Positions 34,240-45,837 of a DNA stretch of 64,000 nucleotides are shown piece by piece. Numbering within the stretch: position 1 is the stretch's first letter; each line of letters starts with the position of its first letter. The stretch covers positions 15,317,464 through 15,381,463 of the forward strand of contig NC_134958.1 of NCBI RefSeq assembly GCF_965638725.1, given 5' to 3'. Both the position numbers and the translations under genes were made by a program. Source of the stretch: Aptenodytes patagonicus. Its lineage: Eukaryota; Chordata; Aves; Sphenisciformes; Spheniscidae. Under the pieces are notes generated by a model. That model made no database searches. It had not been told where the DNA came from and saw nothing but the letters and a program-made list of their open reading frames with translations.

Positions 34240-34880
34240 ATGGCGGCGCTGCTGCAGCGCGGGCTGCGGGCGGCCGCGCTTCTCGCTGCGACCCCGCGGC
34301 GGGCGGCGGCGGCGTGGTCCGGGGACCCGGAGCCGCCGGACCCGGCACTGGAGGAGGCCGAGAGGTGGGGGGCGGCCGGGTCGGGCCCGGGGCCGCGGCC
34401 GGGCCGGGGCGCTCATGTCTCTTCCCCCACAGGGCGCGGCGGCGGCGGGCGGCGGCGCGACTGCAGCGGCTGCGGCGGGAGCTGGGCGGGGGGCGCGGCG
34501 CCCCCGAGCGCACCCTGACCTGGCAGGCGATGGAGCAGATGCGGTGAGCGCCGGGGCTGGGCCGGGCGGGGCCGGGCTGGGAAGGGCCGTGCCCCGGTGA
34601 CCGTGCCCGTGCCCGCAGGTTCCTGCGGCAGGAGCTGCCCGAGGAGTGGCCGCCGGAGCGCCTGGCCCAGGGCTTCGGCGTCAGCCCCGACGTGGTGCGG
34701 CGGGTGCTGCGGGGCCGGAGCTGCCCCCCGCCGCGCCGCCGCCTGCGGCAGGACGAGAGGGCGCTGAGCGCCGCAGCGGGACCGGCTCCGGACGCCGGCC
34801 GCGAGGTGCGCGCCCCCGACGGCACGCTGCTGTACCGGCTGCCGCGGGGCTGGGGCGGGCCGGGGCCCGGCGCGCAATAA
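34240..34880 (+). CDS. NGRN: Neugrin, short avian form
   Basis: Exons 34240-34364, 34433-34543 and 34619-34880 join in phase to 165 aa. The conserved neugrin core is RTLTWQAMEQMR followed by LPEEWPPERLAQGF and VSPDVVRRVLR, and the family's C-terminal block appears as REVRAPDGTLLYRLP. The N-terminus is Arg/Ala-rich and could be a mitochondrial targeting peptide. Mammalian neugrin is about 290 aa and works in mitochondrial 16S rRNA and pseudouridylation/ribosome assembly; here the long basic linker between the core and the C-terminal block is almost absent. The stop codon lies inside the AATAAA poly(A) signal, and the HDDC3 start codon is only 50 bp downstream. GC content is very high. Confidence 0.9.
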
Positions 34881-34881
34881 A
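34876..34881 (+). promoter_or_regulatory. NGRN: NGRN poly(A) signal overlapping its stop codon
   Basis: The sequence CAATAAAC holds both the final Gln codon plus TAA stop (34,875-34,880) and a perfect AATAAA (34,876-34,881). If used, the 3' UTR is only the few tens of bases to the cleavage site. Confidence 0.8.
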
Positions 34882-34930
34882 CAGCTGGAGGGGACCCGCC
34901 TCCGCCCGCGCTGCTTCCGCCGCGCCGGCC

Positions 34931-36746
34931 ATGGGCTCCGAGGCGGCGCTGCTGCTGGAGGCGGCGGACTTCGCGGCCGGGAAGCACAAGGAGCAGCGGC
35001 GGAAGGACCCCGAGGGCACCCCCTTCATCAACCACCCCATCGGTGTGGAGCCCCGCCGGCACGCCCGCCCCCGCCGCTCCGCTCGTCCGCCCTGGGAGAG
35101 CCCCGGCACCCGTGTCACGCTCCCGGGGGACGCCCGGGACCCTTCTTGCCCCGCAGCGCCGCCCGCCCCCGGGAAGGAGCCCCCGGAACCCCTCCTTGGA
35201 GAGAGCCAGGCCCCCTCTCCCCTTCCATGTCCCTGCTGCTCGACTGAGGGCAGAGGCCCCGGAGCGCTGCACCCCCCCCCCCCCCAGGAGACAGCACCGC
35301 CCGCCGGGCCTCCCGCCCCAGCCCCGTGTTTGGCTGTGGGGGCTCCCCCCACGCTGTTGCCCTGCCGTGGATGGCGCCCACAGGAGCTGCTGCCCTGCCC
35401 GGCCCAGGGACCCCTGTCCCCACAACCCCCCACCCGCCCGGCCTGGGTACTCCGCGGGTACCAGCCCCCCGGGACCTTTCTGCCTCCCCCAGCCCAAGGC
35501 CTTCACCCCACAGGACGCGCCCGCGGGGTCCCCCCTGCCCTGGGCACCGCCCGCCCAAGGCGGCTCCCAGGGGATCCCTCACTGCCCACCTGTCGCCCCC
35601 AGGGAGCCGCCTGCTCCCTCCTCCCCGCGCCCCCTTCCCACGTCCCTGCTCTGCGTCGCAGGGGTAGCCAGGATCTTGGCCCACGAGGCTGGCGTGACGG
35701 ACATCGTCGTGCTGCAGGTAACGCCCTGCGCCCCCCCCGCCCGCTCCCCGCTGCGGCAGGGGCCTGTCCCCGGACCCCTCGACTGTCCCCTCCTCCTCCC
35801 AGGCCGCCCTCCTGCACGACACGGTGGAGGACACGGACACCACCTTCTCGGAGATCGAGGAGCGGTTCGGGGAGGAGGTCAGGCGCGTGGTGGAGGAGGT
35901 GACGGATGACAAGACGCTGCCCAAGATGGAGCGCAAGCGCCTGCAGGTCGAGCGCGCGCCCGGCAGCAGCCCCCGGGCCAAGCTGGTCAAGCTGGCCGAC
36001 AAGCTGCACAACCTGCGAGACCTGAACCGCTGCACCCCGGAAGGTAGAGCACATACCGGGCCCCGCCGGCGGCACCGGCGCCGCGGCGAGGGCCCCCTCC
36101 GCTCCCGGGAGCCGCCGCCCCCCGGGCAGGGCGGGGGGGGGGGGCCGCTCCTCTGCCCGCGAGCGCTGGGCTGGTCCCCGCTCCCTGCGCGACGCTGAGG
36201 GACGGACGAGCCCTCGGTCCCGACCCAAGTTGCGCCGAGCCCGGCCCGGCTGCGGGGGGCGGCGGCGGGGGTCGCCCTGCCAGAGGGGGCGGCTCCGGGC
36301 GGGGGAGCGGGAGGGGAGGGGCCGCCTGCGCCGGAGGAGCAGGACCCCCGAGCCCCGGCGCCCGGCGGGTGCCCGGACCCGCTCGGCGGAGTCCGGGCGG
36401 GGCTCGGGGACCGGAGCGGCTTCCAGCCGGCGGGGGCTCGGTCGGCGCCGGCGGGGCCGCAGCTCTGCGGGCAGCGCCGGGACGCGGCCCGCGTCCTGCC
36501 CCGGGGCCGCCCCCCGCAGCCCGGCCGGCCGGGTCCAGGCGGGCCCGGGGGGGGCTCTCGGGGCAGCGGCGCCCCCCGCGGCCGGACGTAACGCGCGCCG
36601 CGCCTGTCCCCGCAGGGTGGTCGTCGCAGCGCGTGCAGGAGTACTTCCGGTGGGCGGCGCGGGTGGTGGCCGGCCTGCGCGGGACGAGCCCGCCGCTGGA
36701 GGCCGCGCTGCAGCGGCTCTTCGAGGAGCGCGGCCTGGCCCTGTGA
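34931..36746 (+). CDS. HDDC3: HD-domain hydrolase MESH1 (HDDC3)
   Basis: Exons 34931-35042, 35662-35717, 35803-36043 and 36616-36746 give 179 aa, exactly the mammalian length. It is the metazoan SpoT homologue, a Mn2+-dependent phosphohydrolase acting on ppGpp in vitro and on NADPH in animal cells. Metal-binding residues of the HD fold are intact: H35 (in FINHPIG), H61-D62 ([10 protein letters not shown], with E65 and D66) and D122 ([12 protein letters not shown]). The start ATG is 50 bp after the NGRN stop codon, so its promoter must lie in or overlap NGRN. A (GGGGC)5 run sits just after the stop. In human this gene is a divergent neighbour of UNC45A; here it lies between NGRN and VPS33B. 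Confidence 0.96.
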
Positions 36747-36755
36747 CCGCCGGGC

Positions 36756-36780
36756 GGGGCGGGGCGGGGCGGGGCGGGGC
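36756..36780 (+). repeat. (GGGGC)5 short tandem repeat in the HDDC3 3' UTR
   Basis: Five perfect GGGGC units, with a partial unit on each side, lie between the HDDC3 stop codon and its AATAAA. On the sense strand this would enter the HDDC3 3' UTR as a G-quadruplex-capable RNA repeat. Confidence 0.9.
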
Positions 36781-36790
36781 GGGAACGGCC

Positions 36791-36796
36791 AATAAA
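36791..36796 (+). promoter_or_regulatory. HDDC3: HDDC3 polyadenylation signal (AATAAA)
   Basis: A perfect AATAAA lies 44 bp after the HDDC3 stop codon and about 143 bp before the VPS33B start codon. Confidence 0.85.
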
Positions 36797-36938
36797 CGTG
36801 CGCGGAGCCGAAAGCCCCGCCTCCCCGCGTTGCCGTGGCGCCGGGCATTTCCGCCGCGGGGTTCCGCCGCGGGGTTCCGGCGGGACCGCGGCCGCGTTCG
36901 GGCGTTCCGGGCGCCGCGCCCGTCCCCGCAGCCCCGCC
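36797..36938 (+). promoter_or_regulatory. VPS33B: VPS33B promoter and 5' UTR region
   Basis: A CpG-rich 142-bp spacer after the HDDC3 poly(A) signal. It contains a 14-bp tandem repeat of CCGCCGCGGGGTT type around 36,849-36,880. No TATA box is seen. Promoter function is inferred from position and composition. Confidence 0.5.
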
Positions 36939-39900
36939 ATGGCCTTCGCCGGCCGCCGCGACGTGCCCGAGCCGCCCGACTTCGGTATCCTGAAGCGGCT
37001 GGCGCGGGACCAGCTCATCTACCTGCTGGAGCAGGTCCGGGCCGGGGCGGCGTCCGGCGGGGACCGTCCGGGGGGGTGTCGGTGGCCGGGGTCGGCCCGG
37101 GAGAGCGGCGGGCGGGGGAGAGGCCGGGCCCGGGCCCCGGAGGGATCCCGCACCGGGGGCGGGGGTTGGGGAGGGACCGGGATCGGGATCGGGGTCGGCC
37201 CCGGGCGGACGGTGGGGGGTCGGCCCGGGAGCGGCCCGGTACCGGCAGGGGGAGGGGGATCGGCCCCGGGACCGGCCCCCGGGGCGGTCGGGGTCGGACC
37301 CGAGGGGCAGCCGGTGGGGCGCCGGCCCCACGCCCCGCCTGCCCTCAGCTGCCCGGGAAGAAGGACCTGTTCATCGAGGCCGACCTGATGAGCCCCCTGG
37401 ACCGCATCGCCAACATCTCCATCCTGAAGGTACCGCGGGGGCTGGGGCGGGCGGCCGCCCGCTGCCCGCGCTGCCCGCCCACGCCCCGGCCTCTCCCTGC
37501 AGCAGCACGAGGTGGACAAGCTGTACAAGGTGGAGAGCCGGCCGGCCCTCAGCACCAGCGACCAGTGAGTCCCCCACCGCCACACACCGGGGCTGCCCTG
37601 CCTGGCCTGCAGCCGGCCCCGCGGCCGGGCAGGTGGCACCCGCACCTGGGCCGGGCCAGAGGGGTTCGCGGAGCAGGCGGCAAGAGGTGGGGGGGCAGGT
37701 GCCTCTTCCAGCTGCCGGCTCAGGATTTGGCTGCGCTGGACCGGACGGGTCCCAGGGCAGAGATGCTGAAGGAAAGGGGCCGGGGAAGGCAGGGCCGGGC
37801 ACAAGAGGTCTCTGACTCCCCTCTGTCGCTCTGTGATGGCAGGTTCTGCTTCCTCGTTCGGCCACGGATCAAGACGATGAGGTACATCGCTGGTGAGTGC
37901 GAGCGGCTGAGGGGCAGTTGTCCGTCACCCGCTGTCGATGGGTGACGCCTCAGCACTGAGGCTCGGGCTGCAGCTGCCTTGTGGGCACACACGGGTGTGC
38001 AGAGCATCCCACGCTGCATGGGCTGAGGGCCGGCGCCCTGGGTTGCCGCTGTCGAGTGGGCTTGAGAAGGACTTTCCGCGAGTCCACAGCCTTGGCAGAC
38101 GGGCCCTGTACCCGGAGTTTTTCTCTCTGCCTGAGGCATTTTGGGTCCTGTGAGATGTGGGACCCTGGACCTCATCAGATAAGAGGAGTTGTGCCAGTTC
38201 AGGGGGGTGGGCAGCCTTTGCAGAGTCTGCGCGTTTTTTGTCCGCAGATATTGTCAATGCTGACAAGATGTCGGGGAGGAGCAGGAAGTACAAGATTATC
38301 TTCAGCCCCCAAAAGGTCAGTCTGACTGCACTCTGCTGCCAGTTACCCTGTCACTCTGTGTCTGCCCGGCCTTCGAGCCTTCCACCCCTTCTACAGACAC
38401 CAGAAGAATCATAGAATCATAGAATCATTGAGGTTGGAAAAGACCTCTAAGATCATCGAGTCCAACCGTCGACCCAATACCACCATGTCCACTAAACCAT
38501 GTCCCTAAGTGCCGCATCTACTCATCTTTTAGATACCTCCAGGGATGGGGACTCAACCACTTCCCTGGGCAGCCTGGTCCAATGTTTAACCACTCTTTCA
38601 GTAAAGAAATTTTTCCTTACATCCAATCTAAACCTCCCCTGGTGCAACTTGAGGCCATTTCCTCTAATCCTGTCGCTTGTTACTTGGGAGAAGAGACCAA
38701 CCCCCACCTCGCTACAGCCTCCTTTCAGGTAGTTGTAGAGAGCGATGAGGTCTCCCCTCAGCCCCCTTTTCTCCAGGCTAAACAACCCCAGTTCCCTCAG
38801 CCGCTCCTCAGAAGACTTGTTCTCCAGACCCCTCACCAGCCTCGTTGCCCTTCTCTGGACACGCTCCAGCACCTCGACGTCCTTCTTGTAGTGAGGGGCC
38901 CAAAACTGAACACAGTATTCGAGGTGCAGCCTCACCAGTGCCGAGTACAGGGGCACGATCACTTCCCTAAGTTTCTCATTTCTAACCCAGGAATGTTTAA
39001 TTAAAACCAAATGTTGCGATGCCTGGGAATGAGCTGATCCCCTCCATCGCCAGATCTTTTCTGCACGCTTGGAGCCTGGCTGGGCCCTGAGGGTCTCTCC
39101 TTCTCTTCCAGTTTTATGCTTGCGAGATGGTGCTGGAGGAAGAGGGAGTCTTTGGTGGTGAGTGGGGCTGTGGTGCCTGCCTCTTCCCCTCCCCGAGGGC
39201 TGGCTCGCCGTAGCTCTGACGCCGCAGAATCCCAGTTGAATCCCAGTACTGGGATCCCTGTGCTGGCAGGGACGGGGGTGTGGGCAGGAACCACAAGTTC
39301 CCTCGAGCCTGGCTGTCTGCCTGCAGGCAGGCATGTGCACGCCGCAGCGTCGGCACCTCTCCTCTGTTTTCTGGGAGGAGAGAGGGTCGTGCCACGAATC
39401 CCTGTGGAAAGGCCCCATCTCTCTGCTCCCCACACCCCTGTTTGCAGGGCTGTCGTGATTCTTGGGGCTGTTTCTGCCAAGGGCTGGGTAACTGTCACCT
39501 TTCCCTGTCCGAAACTCAGACGTCACCTGCGATGAATGGTCCTTCTACCTGCTCCCCCTGGACGAAGACATCATCAGCATGGAGCTGCCCGAATTCTTTC
39601 GCGACTACTTCTTGGTCAGTGGGACGATGCTGCCAGGACGTTGCCCTGCAGGGTGGCAGCCTTTCCCTTGCTTGTCTGTTGGGCTCAGGACAGAAAAGCT
39701 TTGTTCAGAGAGCTGATGCGTGATGTCCTGCTCAGTCCCCTCAGCCCTTGCCGCAGGCCCTTGTCTGCTGTCCCAGGGTGGCTTTTACCGGGGGCAGCTA
39801 CTCTGACGGGCTGTGATGCCTCTCCTCCACACGCAGCCACCCCCGTGCCGGCCCCTCCTCTGCTCCCTTCCGAGCAGCTTCGGGGCATCCCAGCATGTTC

Positions 39901-42900
39901 CTGTGCATGTTCCTCCTGGAAGTGCCAAGCCCAGGGCCCGCTCCATCCCCAGTCCGTCTCCAGCCGAGTCCCCTGACGTGGCAGTCGTTTCCCAGCCAGC
40001 CTGCCCAGACTCGCTCCCTGATGTCTCGTCGTCCCTGCAGGAGGGAGATCACCGCTGGATCAATTCCGTCGCTCGAGCCCTGCAGTTACTGAACTCCCTG
40101 TACGGGCCTTTCGGCAAGGCCTACGGGATTGGCAGGTGTGCCAAGGTACGGCCCACGCTGCTGGGCTCGGCTGGTGCGCGGGGAAGCCTCTCTGGTCCCA
40201 GTAAGGGGTACGGCTCGCAGGGAATCAAACCCCATCAGCCATGTGGCATTGCATCGCCATAGGGTGGCACTGCGCTGCTGCCTCTTCCCAGGTGGCTCTG
40301 GGGGCTCGGCAGGTTTGCAGGGGGGCCCTGCCGTCCTGCATCTCCCAGCCAGCGCTGTGCGTGCAGAGGTTGGGCAGGAGGAGCTGCGGCAGCGTCTGCT
40401 GCTTGTTGGGGTGTTGTGCCTCCGTACCCTGAAGGGAGAAGCACTTGTGCCCAGCCTTAGTCGGCGAGCCCTGGGCCCGCTGCAGCTGGCTGTCCCCATG
40501 GGCCACCTTGGCCTGTGTCCTGGCTGGCACACCACAGCGGCACGTGAGGGGCTGGTGCTGGGGCAGGCTGCGGCCCTTGGTGGGAGCCTGGGGCTGTTCC
40601 CCCGGGCTTTGGCACACTCTGCCCATCACAGATGAGCTACGAGCTGTGGCGGGACCTGGAGGAGGAGAGCGAGGGCGACGGCCAGGGCAGGAAGCCTGAG
40701 ATTGGCAACATCTTCCTCATGGACAGAGGTAGGCTGGAGCGAGGGGGGCAGCGGGCAAGGGTCGGCCGAGGAGGAGCAGTTTGGGCTGGCAGCTCACCCA
40801 GAGAAGGATCTCCACAGAGCCTGTGCTGGCTGCAGGGAGCAGCAGGAGGTGCGGGGCGGCTGGCTGCGGCAGTTGAGGCTGGGCAGGGAGGGTGGGGAGC
40901 GAGGGTGGGCAGGGAAGGCGTGAGGAGCGTGAGGGCAGCCTGGGCACCGGCTCTCATTGCAGACATGGACTACGTGACGGCGCTGTGCTCCCAGGTGGTG
41001 TACGAGGGGCTGGTGGACGACACGTTCCGCATCAAGTGCGGTAGGTCGCCGGGGCAGGCAATGGGGCGTCGCAGGGCTCCGCATCCACATAGGGAGAGTC
41101 TCTGGGGTTTGTGCCTGGCATCATCAGACCCAGGGCCTGCATGCTGCAGCTGAAGCTGTTCCCCGCGGGGACAGTTCCGGTGTGCAGTGCTGCTGGAGGC
41201 TGTCCACGAGGACAGCCCTTGGTCTGACCGAGCAGCTGGGCAGGCATCGCCTGTCTCTGCTGCCTTTTGCAGCAGGGCCGACGTGTGCCAGGATGACGCT
41301 GGTGCTGGGGCAAAGCAGCTCTTCATCCTTCTCTGCAGGGAGCGTGGATTTTGGGCCAGACGTCACCTCTTCTGACAAGAGTATTAAGGTGCTGCTCAAT
41401 GCCCAGGACAAAGTAAGTCCTGCTCACGTACCTCGGGGGAAGTGGGTGCCCCCGTGCTCTGTGCCCAGGTGGCACCGGGAGGAGGCTGAGCGGGGCGTTT
41501 CCTCCCCTAAGCCTGAGCAGGCGGTGGCCGGGTGCTGCTGGGCCTCAGAGTGCAGGTTGGGACGGGTCAGGGTACAGAGACCAGAGGAACACGGTCTGCA
41601 GGCGCAGCTCGGCTCCTGTAGTCAGCAGAGTCCCTGCGTGCAGGGGAGTGTCGTGCTGGCCAGCTGGAATTTTGGGGCAGTGACCTTCCCGTCGGGGATA
41701 CCACCTTGTCTCACTGTCGTTCAGGCTGCTGGCAAGGGTCAGCTCCGGGTGCTGTGGTGCTGGGGGCTGTGGCTGGCTGGGCCCTGTGCTGGCACAGGGG
41801 AGTGTGGGGCCTGGCACCGACTGCTGTGGTGCTCTCTGCAGGTCTTCAGCCAGATTCGGAATGAGCACTTCTCCAGCGTGTTTGGCTTCCTGAGCCAGAA
41901 GTCGCGTAACCTGCAGGCACAGTATGACGTGAGTATCACCCTGGTGCGTGGGACGCCTGTGGTGCCGTCCCTCTGCAGCCAGGTCACATCCCCGGATGCT
42001 CTTTCTTCCGCAGCGGCGGCGCAGCATGGACATCAAGCAGATGAAGAACTTTGTCTCCCAGGAACTGAAGGGACTAAAGCAAGAGCATCGCCTGCTGAGC
42101 CTGCGTAGGAGCCGGGGCTGGGACGGTGGGGAGGGAGAGGCCCTTGGCTGCTGCAGCGGGTGCCTGGTCTCATGGGGAAAGCAGCGGGGGTTGAAGGGCC
42201 CTGCTAGTCATCAGGAGGGGCAGATGATCTGAGCAGTGGGCAGGGTAGCAGAGGCTGTTAGTTTGTGCAAGTGTCCGTAGTGGGGCTGCGGGGACAAGCT
42301 ATACACGGAGCCTGTTACTCCTCCAAAGTGGCCATCTCTTGGCTACGCAGATATTGGTGCCTGTGAGTCCATCATGAAAAAGAAAACCAAGCAGGACTTC
42401 CAGGAGATGATCAAGGCTGAACATTGTGAGTGCTGTTTCCTGTCCCACATCTGTTGCTACCCCCGTCCCAATCCTCGCTCCCCCACCCTCTGCTCCAACC
42501 CACTTGCCCCAGGCCTGGGCAGCCTCACACCTGGGTGCCCCCTGCGTGACCACAGTCCTTCCAGACTGTTTGTATTGGGGTGGGTCTTGAGATCCTAAAT
42601 AGGGTCAAGCCGCATCCTCAGATAGCTGGTGCGTGGTGGGGTAGGAGGCCCAGCATCGCAAGCCTGTCCCATTCCTTGGGGCTCAGGGAGGGAGGCTGAG
42701 CCCAGAGTCCAGCTTGGTTCGCTGGTGAGAGCCCTGGGGGTGGGCGAAGTGACGCTGCCTCTTCCCCCGCCATAGCTCTACTGGAGGGCTTCGACATCCG
42801 TGAGAGCACCAGCTTCATAGAGGAGCACATTGACCGGCAGGTGAGACCAAGTCGAGCCGGAGGGACGGGCTGCTCCGGCCGCCCCATCCCACTGTGGGGA

Positions 42901-45492
42901 CACGGGGGCTGCAGGCGGCTCACCGCCTGCTCCCACGCAGGTGTCCCCCATCGAGAGCCTGCGCCTGATGTGCCTCCTGTCCATCACGGAGAACGGTGAG
43001 GTGTCTGGCTGCGCTGGGCAGGGAGGGGTGGCACCAGGGCCCTCCAGCCTTGGCGCAGAGCTCACTCTGGTGCTCCCCACAGGTCTCATCCCCAAAGACT
43101 ACCGCTCCCTGAAAACCCAGTACCTGCAGGTGAGTGTGTCCAGGGGCTCACAGCAGAGCAAGCATTGCGTTGGACTGGGCTTCCCTTCCCTGCTGCTGCT
43201 CGCCATGAGGCGCCGGGCAGCAGCGCTCCCCAGGGATGCTCGGGCTGTCTCTGCAGGACAGCCCCTGCCTCCACGGGCTCCACACGAGCCCTGAGCTCTG
43301 CCCGCCCCTGCCCTTTGCCTGCGGGGTTGCTCTAAGCAGCCTCCCCATGGAGGTGGCACCCTGCTGCCTTCAGATGCTTGCAGCTGGGGCTCTGTGCTGA
43401 TCCGGCTGCCCCCTTCCCCAGAGCTACGGGCCTGAGCACTTGCTGACCTTCCACAACCTCAAACGCATCGGGCTGCTGACCGAGCAGTCGGCTGGAGAGA
43501 CCCTGACTGCTGTGGAGAGCAAAGTCAGCAAGCTGGTGACGGACCGCGCTGCAGGTGAGAGCCAGCCCTCTCTGCCCCACGAGTCCCCTGGGAGCCTGGG
43601 CTGTGGGGAGCCCTGGGGCAGAGACCTGCTGCCTCAGAGCTGGCTGGAAGCACGTGGCAAACGCGGACGCTGCAGGCACAGAGCGCATCCCCGGAGATGG
43701 TGCTACGGACAGGGCAGCGGGCTCTGCCCGCAGGGGCAGCAGGGCTGGCAGGCACTACTGCCAGTTCTCTTCTAGAGCCAGGAGCTCTGCGCATCTCTGC
43801 CCAGCCCGCAGCTGGCAGGGCTGCAATTAATCCAGAGGCTCTGAGCTGTTTCTCCTCATCTTTTCCAGGAAAGATCACAGATGCATTTAATTCTTTGGCC
43901 AGGAAGAGCAATTTTCGAGCCATAAGCAAGAAGCTGGGGTTGGTATGTCCTCGTGGGGCTGCCAGCCTGCCGCTCTGCCCACATACCCACTGTTGCCAGA
44001 AGAGCTTTGGTCAGTCTGTGCCCGTGCCTGGCTCTGCAGGCTCGGCACCCCCAGAGACACGCACTGCACAGGGACAGAGCTGCTGCTGCCGCTCCAGAAC
44101 CCCTGGACAGGGGTCACTGCAGGCTTCCTGGTCTGCCCTGACTCTGAGCCCCACCAGTGCGGTGGAGGGTCGGGCGCTGTGGCCGTGCAGGGGCCTGGGC
44201 TGGGGCTTGCTTCGTCCACTGTGAATGCTGCGGCCCCACTCCAGGAGCGGTGCTGGCTGCATGCAGCTGCCTGGCACTGGGGGGACAGCTCTGCTCGGTC
44301 TTGGGGTGGTGGAGAGGTCCTGGGGTGGTGGAGAGGTGGCGTTTCCATCCCTGGCACTCCGATGCACAGCCTGCCCGGGCTGTGTGTTTGCTGGTCCTGG
44401 CCCTGGGGCGGTGGGGCAGGAGGTAGGGCAGAGGCTTACTCTGGGCGTCTGTCCCTCCTGAGGACCCTCCCTCCTGCCTGCACCTCTGAGGGGGTCAGTG
44501 AAGCCCCGAGCAGGCTGATCCTGTACCCTGAGTATCGCACATCTCTGCAGATCCCCCGGGTGGACGGAGAGTATGACCTGAAAATGCCTCGGGACATGGC
44601 TTACGTTTTCAGTGGAGCCTACGTCCCCCTGAGCTGCAAGATCATTGAGCAGGTGAGCCCGCCTGCTGCTGGGGAGCACCGTGCACATCCCCCCAAGCCC
44701 GGCCTCCTTCCGGGGGGTCCGGCAGGGGTCCCTCCACCCGGGGCTGGGGCTGGCAGTGTTCATCTGCTGGTCGGTGCCTCCCTCCAGGCTCTGCCCGCTG
44801 AGCTTGTGCCCAGCGCCATGGCCCGGCCCTGCTTGGCCTGACCCTGACCCCTGCCCCGTCCCTCAGGTGCTGGAGCGCCGGGGCTGGCTGGGCCTGGAGG
44901 AGGTCGTGCGGCTGCTCAACGGCAACGAGTTTTCCGTCTCAGGTAGCGCCAGTGCCGGGCTGGGGGCGGGCGGGCCTGGGGCTGGTGGGTCTGACAGCAC
45001 TCTGCCCCTTCTAGACAGCACCGTGGAGGACAATCCTGCCTGGGAGTCCCAGCGCATCGTCCTCGCCGTCTTCCTGGGGGGCTGCACCTTCTCCGAAATT
45101 GCTGCTCTTCGGTTCCTGGGGAAGGAGAGAGGTAGGAGCCACAGTGGGGGGGGATGCCGCCTGCCGAGGGCCAGGGAGCGGGCAGGAGCTCGGGGGATTC
45201 CCGTGGTCACGGTGTGAAGCCAAGCAGTGGCCGTGCTTGGTGTCAACGGTGGCTAAAGCCCACGTGGAAGGGGGCGGTGAAAGCCGTGGGCCCTCCCGGT
45301 CAGCGCTCCCGGGGAGCAGCCCTGCCCTTGGCTGGAAACCCGGCCAGGGGCACCGGCTCTGCCCCACGGCACGGCCGGGGCTGGCGGGGCACTGGCGGGG
45401 CCTCTCCCCTAGGGTGCAAGTTCATCTTCCTGACCACGGCCATCACCAACAGCGCCCGGATGATGGAGGCCATGATCGAGGCCAAGGCGTGA
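36939..45492 (+). CDS. VPS33B: Vacuolar protein sorting 33B (Sec1/Munc18 family)
   Basis: Twenty-three exons join in phase to 617 aa, the human length: 36939-37034, 37349-37429, 37503-37564, 37843-37892, 38248-38315, 39112-39157, 39520-39614, 40041-40145, 40632-40728, 40963-41040, 41339-41412, 41842-41928, 42014-42104, 42351-42425, 42776-42840, 42941-42995, 43083-43129, 43422-43554, 43869-43942, 44551-44652, 44867-44942, 45015-45131, 45413-45492. Family blocks include [86 protein letters not shown] and the C-terminal [16 protein letters not shown]. With VIPAS39 it forms a CHEVI-type tethering complex for late endosome/alpha-granule and apical membrane traffic; human loss causes ARC syndrome. 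A CR1 copy sits in the intron before 39,112, antisense to the gene. Confidence 0.97.
38406..38972 (-). mobile_element. CR1 LINE, 5'-truncated, in a VPS33B intron
   Basis: On the minus strand it carries the C-terminal part of the CR1 reverse transcriptase protein ([94 protein letters not shown]) and a 3' UTR ending in the CR1 hallmark of repeated ATTCTATG-like octamers (plus strand 38,406-38,429). The coding remnant is still open over about 145 codons, which points to a comparatively young insertion. The 5' end is truncated near 38,972, as is usual for CR1. It lies antisense to VPS33B between 38,315 and 39,112. Confidence 0.93.
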
Positions 45493-45575
45493 GGCCAGGC
45501 TGGGCCCGGCCGGGGATGGCGGGGCGTGGGCTCCGGGGGCTGGGGGGGCTCTGCCGCCCTCCGCGCCCCCGTGCC

Positions 45576-45581
45576 AATAAA
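45576..45581 (+). promoter_or_regulatory. VPS33B: VPS33B polyadenylation signal (AATAAA)
   Basis: A perfect AATAAA lies 84 bp after the VPS33B stop codon. Confidence 0.85.
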
Positions 45582-45837
45582 CGTCTCTCCTGGCACGGCT
45601 CCGGCTCCGGCTCGGCCTGGCGCGGCGGCGGGGGTCCCGCGGAGGCCGCACCTTTGCGGTGGGGGGGCCGGGGGCCCTGGCGGGGGCTCTCCCGGGGGCA
45701 GAGGGGCAGCCGCGCCCCGGGGGCTGGGCCGGCGGCGATGCGGTGCCGGCGCTGCCCAGGCGCCGGGAAGGCGCATGCGCAGTGGCGCTCAGGCGCCGCC
45801 CGGGGCGGGGAGGGGGGGTGGGTCCCCCGCGCGCGGT

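Noticed and set aside
33235-34518. 427-codon plus-strand open frame leading into NGRN
   Set aside because: Reads through the NGRN exon 1 donor in a frame different from NGRN, and its sequence is low-complexity. Only small parts might be TTLL13 3' exons.
35115-37331. 738-codon minus-strand open frame over HDDC3/VPS33B
   Set aside because: Antisense to verified exons of two conserved genes; Arg/Pro/Gly-rich shadow frame.
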